Positions 37,661 through 48,885 of a DNA stretch of 64,000 nucleotides are shown here, one piece after another (positions within the stretch are counted from its first letter, which is position 1; the number at the start of each line of letters is the position of its first letter). The stretch comes from Trichostrongylus colubriformis (lineage: Eukaryota > Nematoda > Chromadorea > Rhabditida > Trichostrongylidae). Both the position numbers and the translations under genes were made by a program. The notes beneath the pieces were generated by a model that was given only the letters and a program-made list of their open reading frames with translations, was not told where the DNA came from and did not search any database. The DNA is taken from positions 2,356,001 through 2,420,000 of the forward strand of contig OZ022259.1 of the NCBI GenBank assembly GCA_963978905.1. Direction: 5' to 3'.

Positions 37661-38140
37661 TTGAAAGCATCACTATAGTACATGGAACAAATGCCGCGTT
37701 TAGAGTGAGGGCTAGCTCTTATAGTTTAAGCTTTCAATAGATTCAGGGATATTCAAGAGGGAACGAGCATAAGCCGCATTACAGTGGCATGGAGGCGCGC
37801 GGGTGCGTAGCAGCTGAACGTTGTACCATAGAATTGTCATCATTCCGCACATTTTCGCACTGAACCGATGTGATAAAAAGCTGCGATTTGCTTTCAAATG
37901 GGATCAGAGCTTTGAGCAAGCCGCTTCGCAACCGCTGCGCCTGTGCAGTGTGTTCCGTACACGTGTGTGGCCGAAGGAGGTGAAGCACCAGCGGTTGTAG
38001 AATTGGCAGTTAAAACAAGGATATCCTTGGGTAATGGCTTCACCTATCTTTGGAACAACAGTGATGATTAACCAGTTAGAATGCCTCACCCACATGGCTG
38101 GGATATCTGATAGTGGTCCCGAGCAATGTAATTGTCTGGG

Positions 38141-38410
38141 GTGAGGCTACTTACGCCAGAAAATCGCGTGGCCACCCGCGACGGGTGCTAGTGCCAGTGG
38201 CAGAGCATGGCAGCCTTCAAGCGAGGGAGTGTGGCATGGGTGAAGGAGTCTGGGTGGCATGGGTGCAGGAGGCAGTGTGACATGGGTGGAAGCGCAAAGG
38301 TGACGCAGCCACGCTCTGCCGGGCTCCCATGGGCAATCGATTCGCAAGTCGTACTGGTGGCGCCGCGAGTGCGACGCCGCCAAGCGATATTCTGGCACAA
38401 GTAGCCTCAC
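38141..38410. mobile_element. Palindromic MITE with GTGAGGCTACTT ends
   Basis: The left end GTGAGGCTACTTACGCCAGA and the right-end inverse GTGAGGCTACTTGTGCCAGA match over about 35 bases. The interior repeats GGTGGCATGGGTG-type words. It is 270 bp. Confidence 0.65.
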
Positions 38411-38486
38411 GCGACCTTCTGGAGCCTAGTCCAATCTAAAATGCGATGTTGGTGCCTGTTAGGACGTCTGTGTAACCATGTGGAAC

Positions 38487-38560
38487 GTTGCGGGACGATG
38501 GCGCAGTGATAGTGATAGCGACTTCCACCTGTGCATTGATCGCTCGAGTCCAATCTGGTG
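38487..38560 (+). repeat. tRNA-like SINE head
   Basis: GATGGCGCAGTGATAGTGAT and GCTCGAGTCCAATC are in A-box and B-box positions. No complete cloverleaf. Confidence 0.35.
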
Positions 38561-38767
38561 AAGAGTTCATCGTCAATCATCGCTACTACTTATCAGTCTG
38601 ATCCCTCTCACTTCGAAAAATTGGTATAACAGCAATCCTAGGAATGATGGAGTCAAGACGGTCCCATGGCGCAATGGCATGACCGGCGCTCCGGAAATGA
38701 ACAGTGGTAGGATGAAATACGGGTCTCCAAGCTTTTGCCAATCGTCGTTATCACTTGTCAGCCAGCA

Positions 38768-39071
38768 AACCAGTTGGCTGGCACACACTATTGCGCGCGA
38801 TTCATGTCGATGACGTGCAAAATGGGTTCGATGCAAAGCTACTGAAGTATGTTAATACCGAAATGCTTTTTTATCACGACATCTCTGCTTTTTTCCAATT
38901 CAATAGCTCAATAAGCTCAGCTCAGTAATTAGCTCAATAATTCAATGACTGAAAGCAGAGGAAAGGAAATTTCTGCTTAATTCCCTACACAACAGTGGTC
39001 GGGGCGATCGAACCCATCTTGCACAACATCGCCATGAATCGCGCGCAGTAGTGTGCGCCCGCTAACTGGTA
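38768..39071. mobile_element. Second copy of the ACCAGTTGGC MITE
   Basis: This has the same ends and interior as 33703-34002 in reverse orientation, and forms the outer part of the right inverted arm. Confidence 0.7.
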
Positions 39072-39894
39072 ATTAATAATGGATATAATTCGATCAGAAA
39101 GAGGTGCTTTTGAACACATTCAGCTTTTATGAAAGGTAATAGTCAGTTGCGGTAAAGAAGAAGTGAAGAGCAATTTCTGGAGGAGGGTCATTATTGCTTG
39201 GCTCCACTCCATCATGAGCAGGGTATTTGGGAAACGAGGACTCCTCAGCGGGGGGGTTGTATTGGACTGGATAGAAGGGGAGGGGTCGTACATTCAACCG
39301 GAATAGGAACTTTCAATAAGCAGATGAGGGGCGAATGGTATTTCACAGCCGATCCGTGATCCGAAATAGCTTTTTGCCTCATGTGAATACATAGCAACAA
39401 ACGACACTACTGGTACTGTAGAGTTGAAAAAGGAGGGGTCGTATTTGGTCCTCGTAGAAATGGGGGGGGGTCGTACTGAAGCGGCTACTTTCCTTGAAAC
39501 TTGGGAGTGCCTTTATCATAAGGAACCTACAAATGTGTACATGTAGGGGTGTGGGCAGTTGGAAACATGGAGACTAGCTTCAGAATCTGACATTACCCCC
39601 TGTAAAGCTGATGCTAGATTCGCAGTTCCACCATTCCACAATTTGAAACTACAGGATTTTTCAAGCCCTGTTCGCAGAGAGAGCCACGCTTCTAGGAACT
39701 GTATACTTGCCAAGGGTCATTCTAAAATAAGCACAGACGAGACTTTAGCTTTTTTCCATAGAAAATGTATTCTTCAAGACTTTACGTGGAAATTTCATCG
39801 AATGAGAGAGTGACTACAAGTCTGATCGCGGATGGCGCGCGGAACTTCAAAATTACAAAAGTGTGGTGACAACCCTGAAGGAAGCTCAATCAGG

Positions 39895-40043
39895 TTAGGC
39901 CGCTGTCAGACTTTGCGATTTTGCGATGTCGCACTTTCGCACGCGATATTAAGCCCTTGGAATTATGCAATGCCGCCACTTCGCGTGGGAGCCGCAACAC
40001 CGCAAAATCGCAGTCGCGAAATCGCAATCTGACGGCGGTCTTA
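39895..40043. mobile_element. Second copy of the GCCGTCAGACT MITE
   Basis: This is the inverted copy of 32758-32906 within the right arm. Confidence 0.65.
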
Positions 40044-40059
40044 CCAGTGATGGTTCACA

Positions 40060-41650
40060 TAATGATCAAACGAGTAGGACTTGGTGTGTTGTGGTGAAAA
40101 AAATAGTGGAACACGTAACGAGTCGTTAGTGCTGTAGAGGGAGGATGAAATCCTTCTTGGGTGTACTACACAAAAGGGGAATTGACTACCCAACGAGTCG
40201 TTGCTGCTGAAGAGGATAGAATTCTTTGAATTACCATGGGCTAATGATCAAACGAGTAGGACTTGGTGTGTTGTGGTGAAAATGATAGCTGATCACCTGA
40301 CGAGTCGTTACTGCTGTAGAGGGAGGATGAAATCCTTCTTGGGTGTAGCACACAAAAGGGTTGACTACGTCATTGCTGCTGAAGAGGATAAAATTCTTTG
40401 AATTACCATGTGGTAAAAAACGAGTAGGACTTGATGTGTTGTAGTGAAAATGATAGCGGATCACCTGACGAGTCGTTACTGATGTAGAGGGAGGATGAAA
40501 TCCTTCTTGGGTGTGTTACACAAAGGGAAATTGACTACGTCATTGCTGCTGAAGAGGATAAAATTCTTTGAATTACCATGGGTTAACAAACGAGTAGGAC
40601 TTGGTGTGTTGTAGTGAAAATGATAGCGGATCACCAGACGAGTCGTTACTGATGTAGAGGGAGGATGAAATCCTTCTTGGGTGTAATACACAAAAGGGAA
40701 ATTGAACCAACGAGTCGTTGCTGCTGAAGAGGATAAAATTCTTTGAATTACCATGGGGTAACAATCGAGTAGGACTTGGTGTGTTGTGGTGAAAATGATA
40801 GCGGATCACCTGACGAGTCGTTGGTGCTGTAGAGGGAGGATGAAATTCTTCTTGGGTGTACTACACAAAAGGGAAATTGACTAACCAACGAGTCGTTGCT
40901 GCCGAAGAGGATAAAATTCTCTGAATTACCATGGGGTAACAAACGAGTAGGACTTGGTGTGTTGTAGTGAAAATGATAGCGGTTCACCAGACGAGTCGTT
41001 ACTGATGTAGAGGGAGGATGAAATCCTTCTTGGGTGTGTTACACAAAAGGGAAATTGACTACGTCATTGCTGCTGAAGAGGATAAAATTCTCTGAATTAC
41101 CATGTGGTAACAATCGAGTAGGACTTGGTGTGTTGTGGTGGAAATGATAGCGGATCACCAGACGAGTCGTTAGTGCTGTAGAGGGAGGATGAAATCCTTC
41201 TTGGGTGTGTTACACAAAAGGGAAATTGACTACGTCATTGCTACTGAAGAGGATAAAATTCTTTGAATTACCATTGGGTAACAAACGAGTAGGACTTGGT
41301 GTGTTGTGGTGAAAATGATGGTGGATCACCTGACGAGTCGTTAGTGCTGTAGAGGGAGGATGAAATCCTTCTTGGGTGTGTTACACAAAGGGAATGCTAT
41401 TGAAGAGGATAAAATTCTTTGAATTACCATTGGGTAACAAACGAGTAGGACTTGGTGTGTTGTGGTGAAAATGATGGTGGATCACCTAACGAGTCGTTAC
41501 TGCTGAAGAGGATAAAATTCTTTGAATTGCCATGGGCTAATGATCAAACGAGTAGGACTTGGTGTGTTGTGGTGAAAATGATAGTGGATCGCCTAACGCG
41601 TCGTTACTGCTGTAGAGGGAGGATGAAATCCTTCTTGGGTGTAGTAGCTT
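40060..41650. repeat. Satellite array, about ten units of 107-178 bp
   Basis: The marker CGAGTAGGACTTG starts units at 40071, 40253, 40421, 40591, 40766, 40944, 41115, 41286, 41442 and 41549, a spacing of 168-182 bp with two shorter final units. Each unit also has AGAGGGAGGATGAAATCC, ACGAGTCGTT and GAAGAGGATAAAATTCTTTG. Units differ by small indels such as loss of ACCAACGAGTCGTTG. The array abuts the right inverted arm that ends at 40061. Confidence 0.92.
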
Positions 41651-42244
41651 GTAGGGGGGTGGGAAGAAGCAAAGAAATTGTTTGACCTCCGTTTCGCACG
41701 GGCCCTTAGACGGAGGTTAAGCTAAGAGATAACCTTCCTCTGTACTCATCAGTAAGGGAAGGTAGATAGGCATGTTTTATGCAACATTGTTAATTAGTTG
41801 AACTGAGTATAAGCCATTTATAAAAAAGAATCAGGTACTAAGCCATGTTTACATTTACTTATTACGTGCTGTAAATCTCTGAATATTTCCTAATTAGGCA
41901 GCTTTATGTAATTGTTTGTTTGGGAAAAGAACTAACTCACCATATTTTAAGCGCACGTTACCTTTATGAGTGTGAATGAGAAATGCTGGATTCCTTTTTT
42001 TTTAATATGAACACGAACTTTGAGCTCACCTTTACCAGATGCATTGCAGAAGTGATTCCCACGGAGCTCGTACCCCCCCCCCCGTTTAGATGAATTCTAA
42101 AAATCCGAAACATCGCCGATATACACATTTCTGTAAAAACTTCTGTGAAGCATTTCTGTGAAGCATACAGACCCTGCCAAAAGATGAAGAAACTGAAAAT
42201 ATGCTATGTACGTAAGAGTGACGCCGTTGCTTCTTATGGCTTTA

Positions 42245-42395
42245 CAGGATCGCACCTGTATAGAACGTGCACGGGATGCCACTAACACGAATTGTCTTGT
42301 AAAGGCATGTCAGCGTACAGCATTTGAGGAATTAGACATGGAGATGATGCGTCATCACTCAGCGTTCTCGAAATGCCCCTCCCCCTCATTGCGAT
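42245..42395 (+). CDS. Possible 3'-terminal exon, unrecognised
   Basis: A CTTTACAG acceptor is followed by 49 open codons to TAG, with four cysteines (TCIER, NCLV, ACQR, KCPS) and an acidic EELDMEMM. A short upstream stretch ending in a GTAAGAG donor (about 42213) is out of phase with it. Only the splice site and composition support it. Confidence 0.22.
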
Positions 42396-43505
42396 AGCAG
42401 CTAACGATTCTTTGTACCATAGAATTGCTCAACTCAGAGCAGAAGAAACTGAATGCACGTCTGTCATCCCATAGAAAAAAGTGCACAAAATTTCTGAGGA
42501 AATTCAAACGGGCTCCAATCCTTCAGGTTTTCGTTGTGTGTAGATTGATCAGTTATCGTGTTTTTTTTTCTTCGAGTACTGTAATATATGCGTAACAATA
42601 AAATTTATCGAAATATGCACCGAAAAAAGCCTCAACAATTACGCTGACTTGATTGTAAAAGGAATATAGAGACGGTTCATGCAGTGCAGGAAACACGCCC
42701 ATATCGACTGACCCGCTACAATGTGAAAAGAGAAGTAAAAAATACATCTCAAGAAAAAAGGAGGGAACGCGACAGTCTGGCTAAATTTATGGGGTAAATA
42801 AAGGTTGAAATAGTGATAAGTGGAAGTATTGCATTACCACAATAACGGCCGGCATGAGACCTCGGACTCATGTTCACCTAGATTAAAGACCCCGGGAGGG
42901 ATACGTAGATTTGTGACTCCTGACTAGAGCTCGGCGGATGTACGCACCTAGTGAAAGACACGTATTTTTATTTTTCTGATGCATTTGGTCAGAGTGAAGT
43001 GGAGTTACGGTCAAAAGGGGAAGTAATTCCGACCGCACCATATCAGTTTGCAGTAATCACAACTTCAGCTTGAGACCATCGCGATAGAAGGGTTTCACCA
43101 TTGTGAACTCACGCATCACCCAAAATAACCGTCAGGATGGCTTCTTTCCTTTCGCGAGTTTTCGTGATGACTGGTTTTCTTCATCTACGCACTATTCACC
43201 ACTTCCACCTTCATTGTTCGAAGCAACCAATTATTTGAAACCATCTTTCCAACTGCTTACAAAATATCACAACATACTCAAGCAAAGCTGGTACATAAAG
43301 TTATACCTGAGCTCGATATCACAACTACCATTTGAAGCTTCGTAAGAGTTTATACATAGCTCATAAATAGAAATGACGTAGACTTGGCGCAAATCTCACG
43401 AATTAAAATATTGACAGTAAATAATATGTTCAAATATACAAAATCAGGTTTTTTCTGAAGGATCCTGCCTGGTGCCTGGTCAAGCCTGAAGTATTCCGAC
43501 AGGCC

Positions 43506-43660
43506 TGTAGCATTAGGTCAGGACCCGGCTCCTTTACCACTCGCTGGGTACAGCACATTTGAGCGACATCAAGTTCTACGTCGTGATTCCCGCGCAAATT
43601 CGTCGCGTGCGACTTTTCGCAAGCGTTATGCGACGTCGCACCTTCACCTAATGCTACATC
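43506..43660. mobile_element. Small palindromic element beside the F-box 3' end
   Basis: TGTAGCATTAGGT and ACCTAATGCTACA bound 155 bp rich in CGTCGC-like inverted words. The F-box stop codon is only 13 bp away, so the element probably lies in its 3' UTR. Confidence 0.45.
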
Positions 43661-43672
43661 CGATGTCGGCCA

Positions 43673-46600
43673 TCACCAGCAATAATAAATGTCCTCGCAG
43701 TTCACCACAATGTCGGGTACAGCAATTTTTAATCGTTTCTCCAATTCCTCATGAGCTTTATGCTGAAAAATCTAGCCATGACGAAAGGCATAAAATCGTA
43801 AACCTCATTTCGATTCGTTGAAAAATTTGAAAAGTAACCTGTAAAAACTGAAGCCCACGTAGGGTACACTGTCCGGCAAGCTCCAATTTTTTGATGAATG
43901 CTCTTTTGCGTACCGTCTTCTTCACCTGAGTCCAGCCAGAAACACTTTGCACAGAAGAGCGAAGGCTTCTTTTGAAGTAGAAAAGTTTAATCTCACCTTG
44001 GGTCTCTCAGTGTGTTCATTCGTCACTTTCGGCTTCAGAACACCATCAGTAGGTCGAGCAACCCGCTTTACTTTGGGCAACTGAAAATATCCATGTTATC
44101 GGGCCAAAACGTGCACTTACAGCCACAGCTGAGGACCCCGGGCAAAAGCTAGTGGCCAAATCTGACTAATCTTGAAAAATCATTTATTTTTTGGATAACA
44201 TAAATTGTTATCTTGATTCTGTTCATTTTGATTTCAGATTCTGTTCATTTCTTGCAACACATCATAAAGATGTGTTGCAAGAAATGAACAGAAAAAACAG
44301 AAATTGAATAAATAAATAAATAAATAAATAAATAAATACATTTGTCCTTTTTCTTTTCCTTTCTCTCAAATCCCAAAGTCCATGTTCACGACATGTGAAA
44401 TATGTCACTTCCAATTTCTGCTACGCCAACGAGGTTGTTTGGTAGAATATTCATTGACGGACGGACGTTCCGACCAGATCGTCTTTCTCAAAGGTCCAAA
44501 CGTAGCTCAAGATTTAGGACTGTATCCATTATACCTCCAAACGCCCCATGCTTCCAGTGATTCTAATGGAGTATTAGAAAAACAGCAGAAGAAACTCCAT
44601 ACAAGAGAAAAGAGCTCACCCAGCAACTGATACGGAGTGGCATCGTTTCGTGCCCGTGGTGATGAACCCTGAGATTCTTCACTCTTGTACGGGATTGCTT
44701 CAACTGTTCTCCTATGAATTACGTCATCGGCACTAGAGGGTTTAGGCGTTTGGCGGTGTAATGAACAAAATCCTAAATCTTGAGCTACGTTCAAGCCTTT
44801 GAGGGAAGCGATCTGGTAGAAACGTCAGGCCATTTATAAAAAGTTCTTCGTAACAACCTTATTGGCATAGTAGAGGAATTGAAATTGACATCGATGCCAA
44901 GGTTTCACGAAGAGATAAGTTAGAATATCGGAAATTTTTCAATGAAAAAATTAACTGTTGACTAACTTGTTGTTGTGCGGTGAGCCGTAATGCTTCGATG
45001 AGACTATCCGCTGATTCCACAGTACAGCTGCTGATTCGGAGTGCATCAATCGGATAGGCGGTGATCGGAGTACAACGATCGAATATCAGGGTCCAGTCTC
45101 TGAAAAGCTCTCTCATAACCGTTCTGATTTTTTGGGTAAGAGCGTAAAACCGTTGCAAATGAAAAGTGTCTTGGAATAGAGAGTTCATCAGCATAATAAG
45201 GTTTTTTTTAACAAGCGGTCAAATCTTCAAAAAGAGGATGGAAAAGATTTTCCCAGTTTCACATTTTTTCTCTGAACGAAAGAGGTATGCCGCGATTATA
45301 CTTTGCGCACCGACGCCGGTGTCTGCATCAATCGACACCGACGTCTGCGTCAAATCGAAGGAGGTTCGGCGTAAATCTGGAAACGCGCTCCGTTCGCAAA
45401 CGCTCGACCCAACCACACTACAGTATGATGATCTGGCGAGAGCCCAGTATCCCGAATTCGAACATGGCATTTGGCGCTACGATCACCATACTGTAGTGTG
45501 GTTGGGTCGAGCGTATTGCAAACGGAGCGCGTTTTTTGATTAACGTCGAGACCTGCGTCAATTTGACGCAGACACCGGCGTCGGTGCGCAAAGTATGACC
45601 GCAGCCTTAGGGAAGGAGTAATGTGCAGTGCGATACATTTTGGCAGATAAGTACTTTGGAGGAAATCACCTGCTCTGGAACATTGATATATGTACATACG
45701 TATGTTACTCATGCATAATTTACGCTGCTTTTTCGGAAAATTCTGGAACAATCCCTGAATATTGGAAGGATACTGAGAGAGCAGTAAGTGCACTTGTAGG
45801 ACATCCCTGACAAGGGCAACAAGTAAAAGGAAGAAAGATCGGTTCTGCCGCTAGAGGCTTTCGACAAAGAGGAAAAGGACAGGTCGTTCGAAGTTTATCA
45901 AACTGATCCCCATTCAGGATGCCCACGCATAGAATCCTATACTTGATTCCCGAGAGTCCATCAGAGCCATTGTCCCACGGTTCTCCTCAGCACTGAAATA
46001 TTTGTGACCCAACTACATGATGAGCTCCTAGTCTGCATGCATCGATTTGCACACCGCACGCTGCAGCGCGAAATCCTGTCTCAAGGCTGCGTTCATACTT
46101 TGCTCCGGCAGGGCGTGGCCGCTCTCACAGAGGTAGAGTGGTACGGGAGAGCAACGAGGCAGTGTGGCATAGGCGGAGATACCGGGACACGCAGCCACGC
46201 CCTGTCGCCGGCACCGCAGAGTATGAACGCGGCTTACCGATTCACACTCTACGCGCTGAATGTCCACGTCAACGATGACCCACCTGGCAACGATACTCTT
46301 CGTTTTTATGTTTCGTTCCTTCATAACTCTATACAGTTCAGCAAACCGGAACACTGGAAGGTCGAATTCTGTGCAGATGAGCTTGAGTCTACGCAGGGGA
46401 ATTGCTGGTAATTCAAGGAGTTGAGCGAAAATCTGAACATTATGTTTATATAAACTATAAAATCCGTTAGAACTTTGCTAGCTCCACTGCGAAAAAGAGA
46501 ACATGAAGGCATTATTGAATACGAGAAACCGGTAATAAATATTTCATAGCGTTACGCAAGCACATGAGGTGGGAAGATATTCGAACAACTGGGTGCTTCT

Positions 46601-48845
46601 GAAGAGGTCCTGGGTGCGGTCTGCAGCAGCGTTCACACTCGGCGAACGACAGCATGTAGATGCTGGCGGAGAGCAAGTTGGACAACGTGCCATGTGCCTG
46701 GCGGGTGCTGATCCACGACGTAGCGTGAGAGCATTAGTAAACATCATATTTGTCTTCGTCGCAAAAAAAAAAACCAGAAAACTTAATCTGATTGCTTCTA
46801 CACAACATAATTGATGGACGGATGTGAGTTCGAACGGGTAAGGCCGCGTTCATACTATGCGGCGTCAGCAGCAAGGCGTGGCTGCGTGTCCCTGCGTCTC
46901 CGCCTGTGCCAGCCTGCCTCGTTGTCTGCGCTGTCTATGCACATCCCTCGTGCAACTCTTTCTCGCAACCACACCTTGCCTGCGCTGACTATGAACGCGG
47001 CCCAGGGTATCCTCATCGCTCTATTGCTAGATGCCGCGCTTGGCGCCACCAACGAACTGGCTATTACCGCTACTAATCAGGAAGAGTTTTTCTCATGGAA
47101 TTCCCGGTGGCATTTCAAAATGCGAGCTAAGTGGATTCATTGGGTCTCGACTGCTGATTACAAATATGAACCAAAACTGCAAAATGCATTTCTGAAGTGA
47201 GCCAGAGAGGGTCAAATTTTACATGCGATGCATTTCAGGCCAGGTACGTTGGCGTTGGCTTGAAAAATTTCATGGACAATAAGCGAATGCCCATTATCAC
47301 GAGCGCTTTGACTCCTTCTCCTAGCTATTAGACAGATATTATAAAACTAAAGTCTATTTCTTATGATACTATTATACATATTACATTTAAAAGACTACTA
47401 TACCATGGAACTCTTTTCAGCGTGAAATTCGAGGCGCAATGTGGCTTTCGGATGTCGTGTAGTGAAAGCGTTCACCACTTTTGCGACATTCTGGTAGCAT
47501 CCAGATGTCAGGTGAACTTGTAGGGTGAGGAAGTTGATCTCCTATAATACATATAAACATTTAGCCACTTACGATATCGTATGATACTTGGTGATACTTG
47601 GAGAACTGACACTGAACAACTTTTCCTCTATTTGCAGAAATCCTTCTGTAACAGCATCATTACAGTCAACAATTAATAACCATAGTTCATCTACGTTTGA
47701 GAAGTATTTTCGTCGTTCATCCTTATTCACATATACCTAAAGCTATCCAATCACTCGGATGCACACGGGGTAGGGGCTTCATAGAAAACCTACGTATTTA
47801 AGGTTTGTGAGGAATTCAATATCAGCAGTCATCCTTATCAGCGACAAACGTGATCTGGAAAACGTAGGTGAGGCTCTGCATGGCATTTTCATCGCTGTCA
47901 CTAGTGTCATTAATCACCAAATATCAACTATTATTATCGGATATCATCAATTATCATTATTTCTTATTTTTTCTCCGACTCTTCTGATCTTTTGAGTATA
48001 TTCTTTTAGGAAGTAAGAAAGAAGTCGAAGCTCCCATTCCAACTACCCAGAACCCATTCGCGAACAGTTTTGTTGGATGAAGCAAACATAGTAATTGAAA
48101 ATTATCAGAGAATTTTCACTTTTTACTTCTAACCTATCTCGTCTCCCAGCACAGCTGAATGTTTTCCCAATGGATCAAATAGGATCTTTGGATCAAAATA
48201 CAGCGGAACCAGTGGAACAGCAATTATTCGAGATTATCATTGAAAACTTAGCGGTATCATTGGAGAGAACTTACCGTCGTATGACTCCAGCAAGAAAATC
48301 GAACGCATCCGGTGCACAGCTAACTGACAGCCGATGAAAGGGTGCCACCTGATGCACTGACGGTTTTGATGAGCCAAACTAAACACCATTTTCACAGCAT
48401 TATCTCCAGTATTGTCCAGACTCCTTATTGAAACTATGGTAGAAACCATACGTCTACAATGGTAACAAAATCTGGTCTTTCTAAGTTTCCTGACAATACA
48501 CCCGAATTGGCTTTGCTGCAGGGGGCCAATGCGAAGTCGCGCAGCGCAGTGCTAAATGCCGCGCGCGTCGCCCTTCTGAGCTACGTATCGTCGCATCGGT
48601 CCCTGTTGCGCCACAGCCGGCAGCCGGCAAAATAATTCACCCATATTATCATAATACAATCTTCAAAATGAACATACCCGATCGATTGTGATTTCGTGTA
48701 CATTACGGCGCATTATGGATAGAACGATGCTTTGCCATCGTCTACATACACATTCAGCTTTACACAACTGCTGATAGGATAGAAAGTCGAAAATTCGTCG
48801 CATAACGACGTCGGGAAGATTCGGTACGAGATTACGAAATCGCAT
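43673..48845 (-). CDS. F-box protein, complete 12-exon model
   Basis: Exons in transcription order: 48845-48678, 48348-48275, 47854-47794, 47736-47611, 47541-47404, 46432-46284, 45123-44967, 44812-44620, 44161-44121, 44080-43997, 43925-43839, 43762-43673 (stop TGA). All junctions have GT-AG borders and all phases close, giving 455 residues. Residues about 7-50 are a clear F-box (NLPDVVMRRIFDFLSY followed by CKAECVCRRWQSI), which binds Skp1 in SCF ubiquitin ligases. The middle has leucine-rich beta-strand/helix stretches (LWLLIVDCND, FLTLQVHL, LRRLKLICTEF, ALRISSC) resembling the substrate-binding part of nematode F-box proteins. Residues about 310-350 are a Ser/Glu-rich linker and about 370-410 a very basic stretch (PKVKRVARP, KKTVRKRAFIKK) that could be a nuclear signal. 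The substrate is unknown. The ATG follows an AACAG acceptor directly. Introns contain two GGCCGCGTTCATACT MITEs and a larger palindrome. Confidence 0.85.
44239..44293. repeat. Perfect 25-bp hairpin in an F-box intron
   Basis: Stem TTCTGTTCATTTCTTGCAAC.. (44239-44263), loop ATAAA, and the perfect inverse at 44269-44293. An (AATA)n tract at 44305-44340 follows. Confidence 0.8.
44400..44550 (+). repeat. Inverted, diverged copy of an F-box exon and its intron
   Basis: Read on the plus strand it resembles the minus-strand sequence of about 44740-44895, including ACCAGATCG, CTCAAAGG, AACGTAGCTCAAGATTTAGG and CCAAACGCC around the exon start at 44812. Identity is roughly 75 percent by eye. Confidence 0.75.
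45289..45607. mobile_element. Long palindromic MITE, GCGCACCGACGCCGGTGTC type
   Basis: The ends (about 45 bp, CTTTGCGCACCGACGCCGGT) and an inner arm (CAACCACACTACAGTATGAT and its inverse) form a nearly complete palindrome of 319 bp in the F-box intron 45124-46283. Confidence 0.75.
46083..46236. mobile_element. MITE of the GGCCGCGTTCATACT family
   Basis: It begins AAGGCTGCGTTCATACTT and ends AGTATGAACGCGGCTTA. It lies in the F-box gene intron, about 48 bp from the exon at 46284-46432. Confidence 0.75.
46840..47003. mobile_element. MITE of the GGCCGCGTTCATACT family
   Basis: It begins AAGGCCGCGTTCATACTATG and ends CTATGAACGCGGCCC, inside the F-box intron 46433-47403. Confidence 0.75.
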
Positions 48846-48885
48846 CTGTTGAACAGGGATATTCTTTTAAAAAACACTGAAAAAG
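48846..48885 (-). promoter_or_regulatory. Acceptor cluster upstream of the F-box start
   Basis: On the minus strand a CTTTTTCAG acceptor lies about 30 bases before the ATG and a second one (TTCAACAG) touches the ATG. Either could take a spliced leader, and the first would leave a 5' UTR of about 31 bases. Confidence 0.4.

Larger units (their letters stand above)
38768..40061 (-). repeat. Right arm of the 1.3-kb inverted repeat
   Basis: This is the reverse complement of 32740-34002. It has an extra stretch of about 35 bases near 39230-39270. The arms are separated by about 4.8 kb holding the last two exons of the acyltransferase gene. Confidence 0.85.
36270..43672. other. Interval between the two convergent genes
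   Basis: It presumably starts with the 3' UTR of the acyltransferase gene, for which no clear poly(A) signal was seen. It then holds the right inverted arm, the satellite and small MITEs. Bases 36300-37570 and 41660-43500 contain no convincing gene except the weak exon at 42245. Confidence 0.5.

Noticed and set aside
40231..40987. Overlapping minus-strand frames in the satellite
   Set aside because: They are repeats of the same satellite unit and change frame with each indel between units.
40060..41650. CRISPR-like array
   Set aside because: The whole unit is repeated, not short repeats with unique spacers, and the genome is eukaryotic.
46238..46283. F-box exon extended to a GTAAGC donor formed by the MITE end
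   Set aside because: The longer exon is open, but its phase does not fit the next exon. The CAG|GTGGGT donor at 46284 closes the phase exactly.
46811..47200. 129-codon plus-strand frame inside an F-box intron
   Set aside because: The first half is the MITE at 46840-47003, and the remainder is short and lacks an acceptor with a partner exon.
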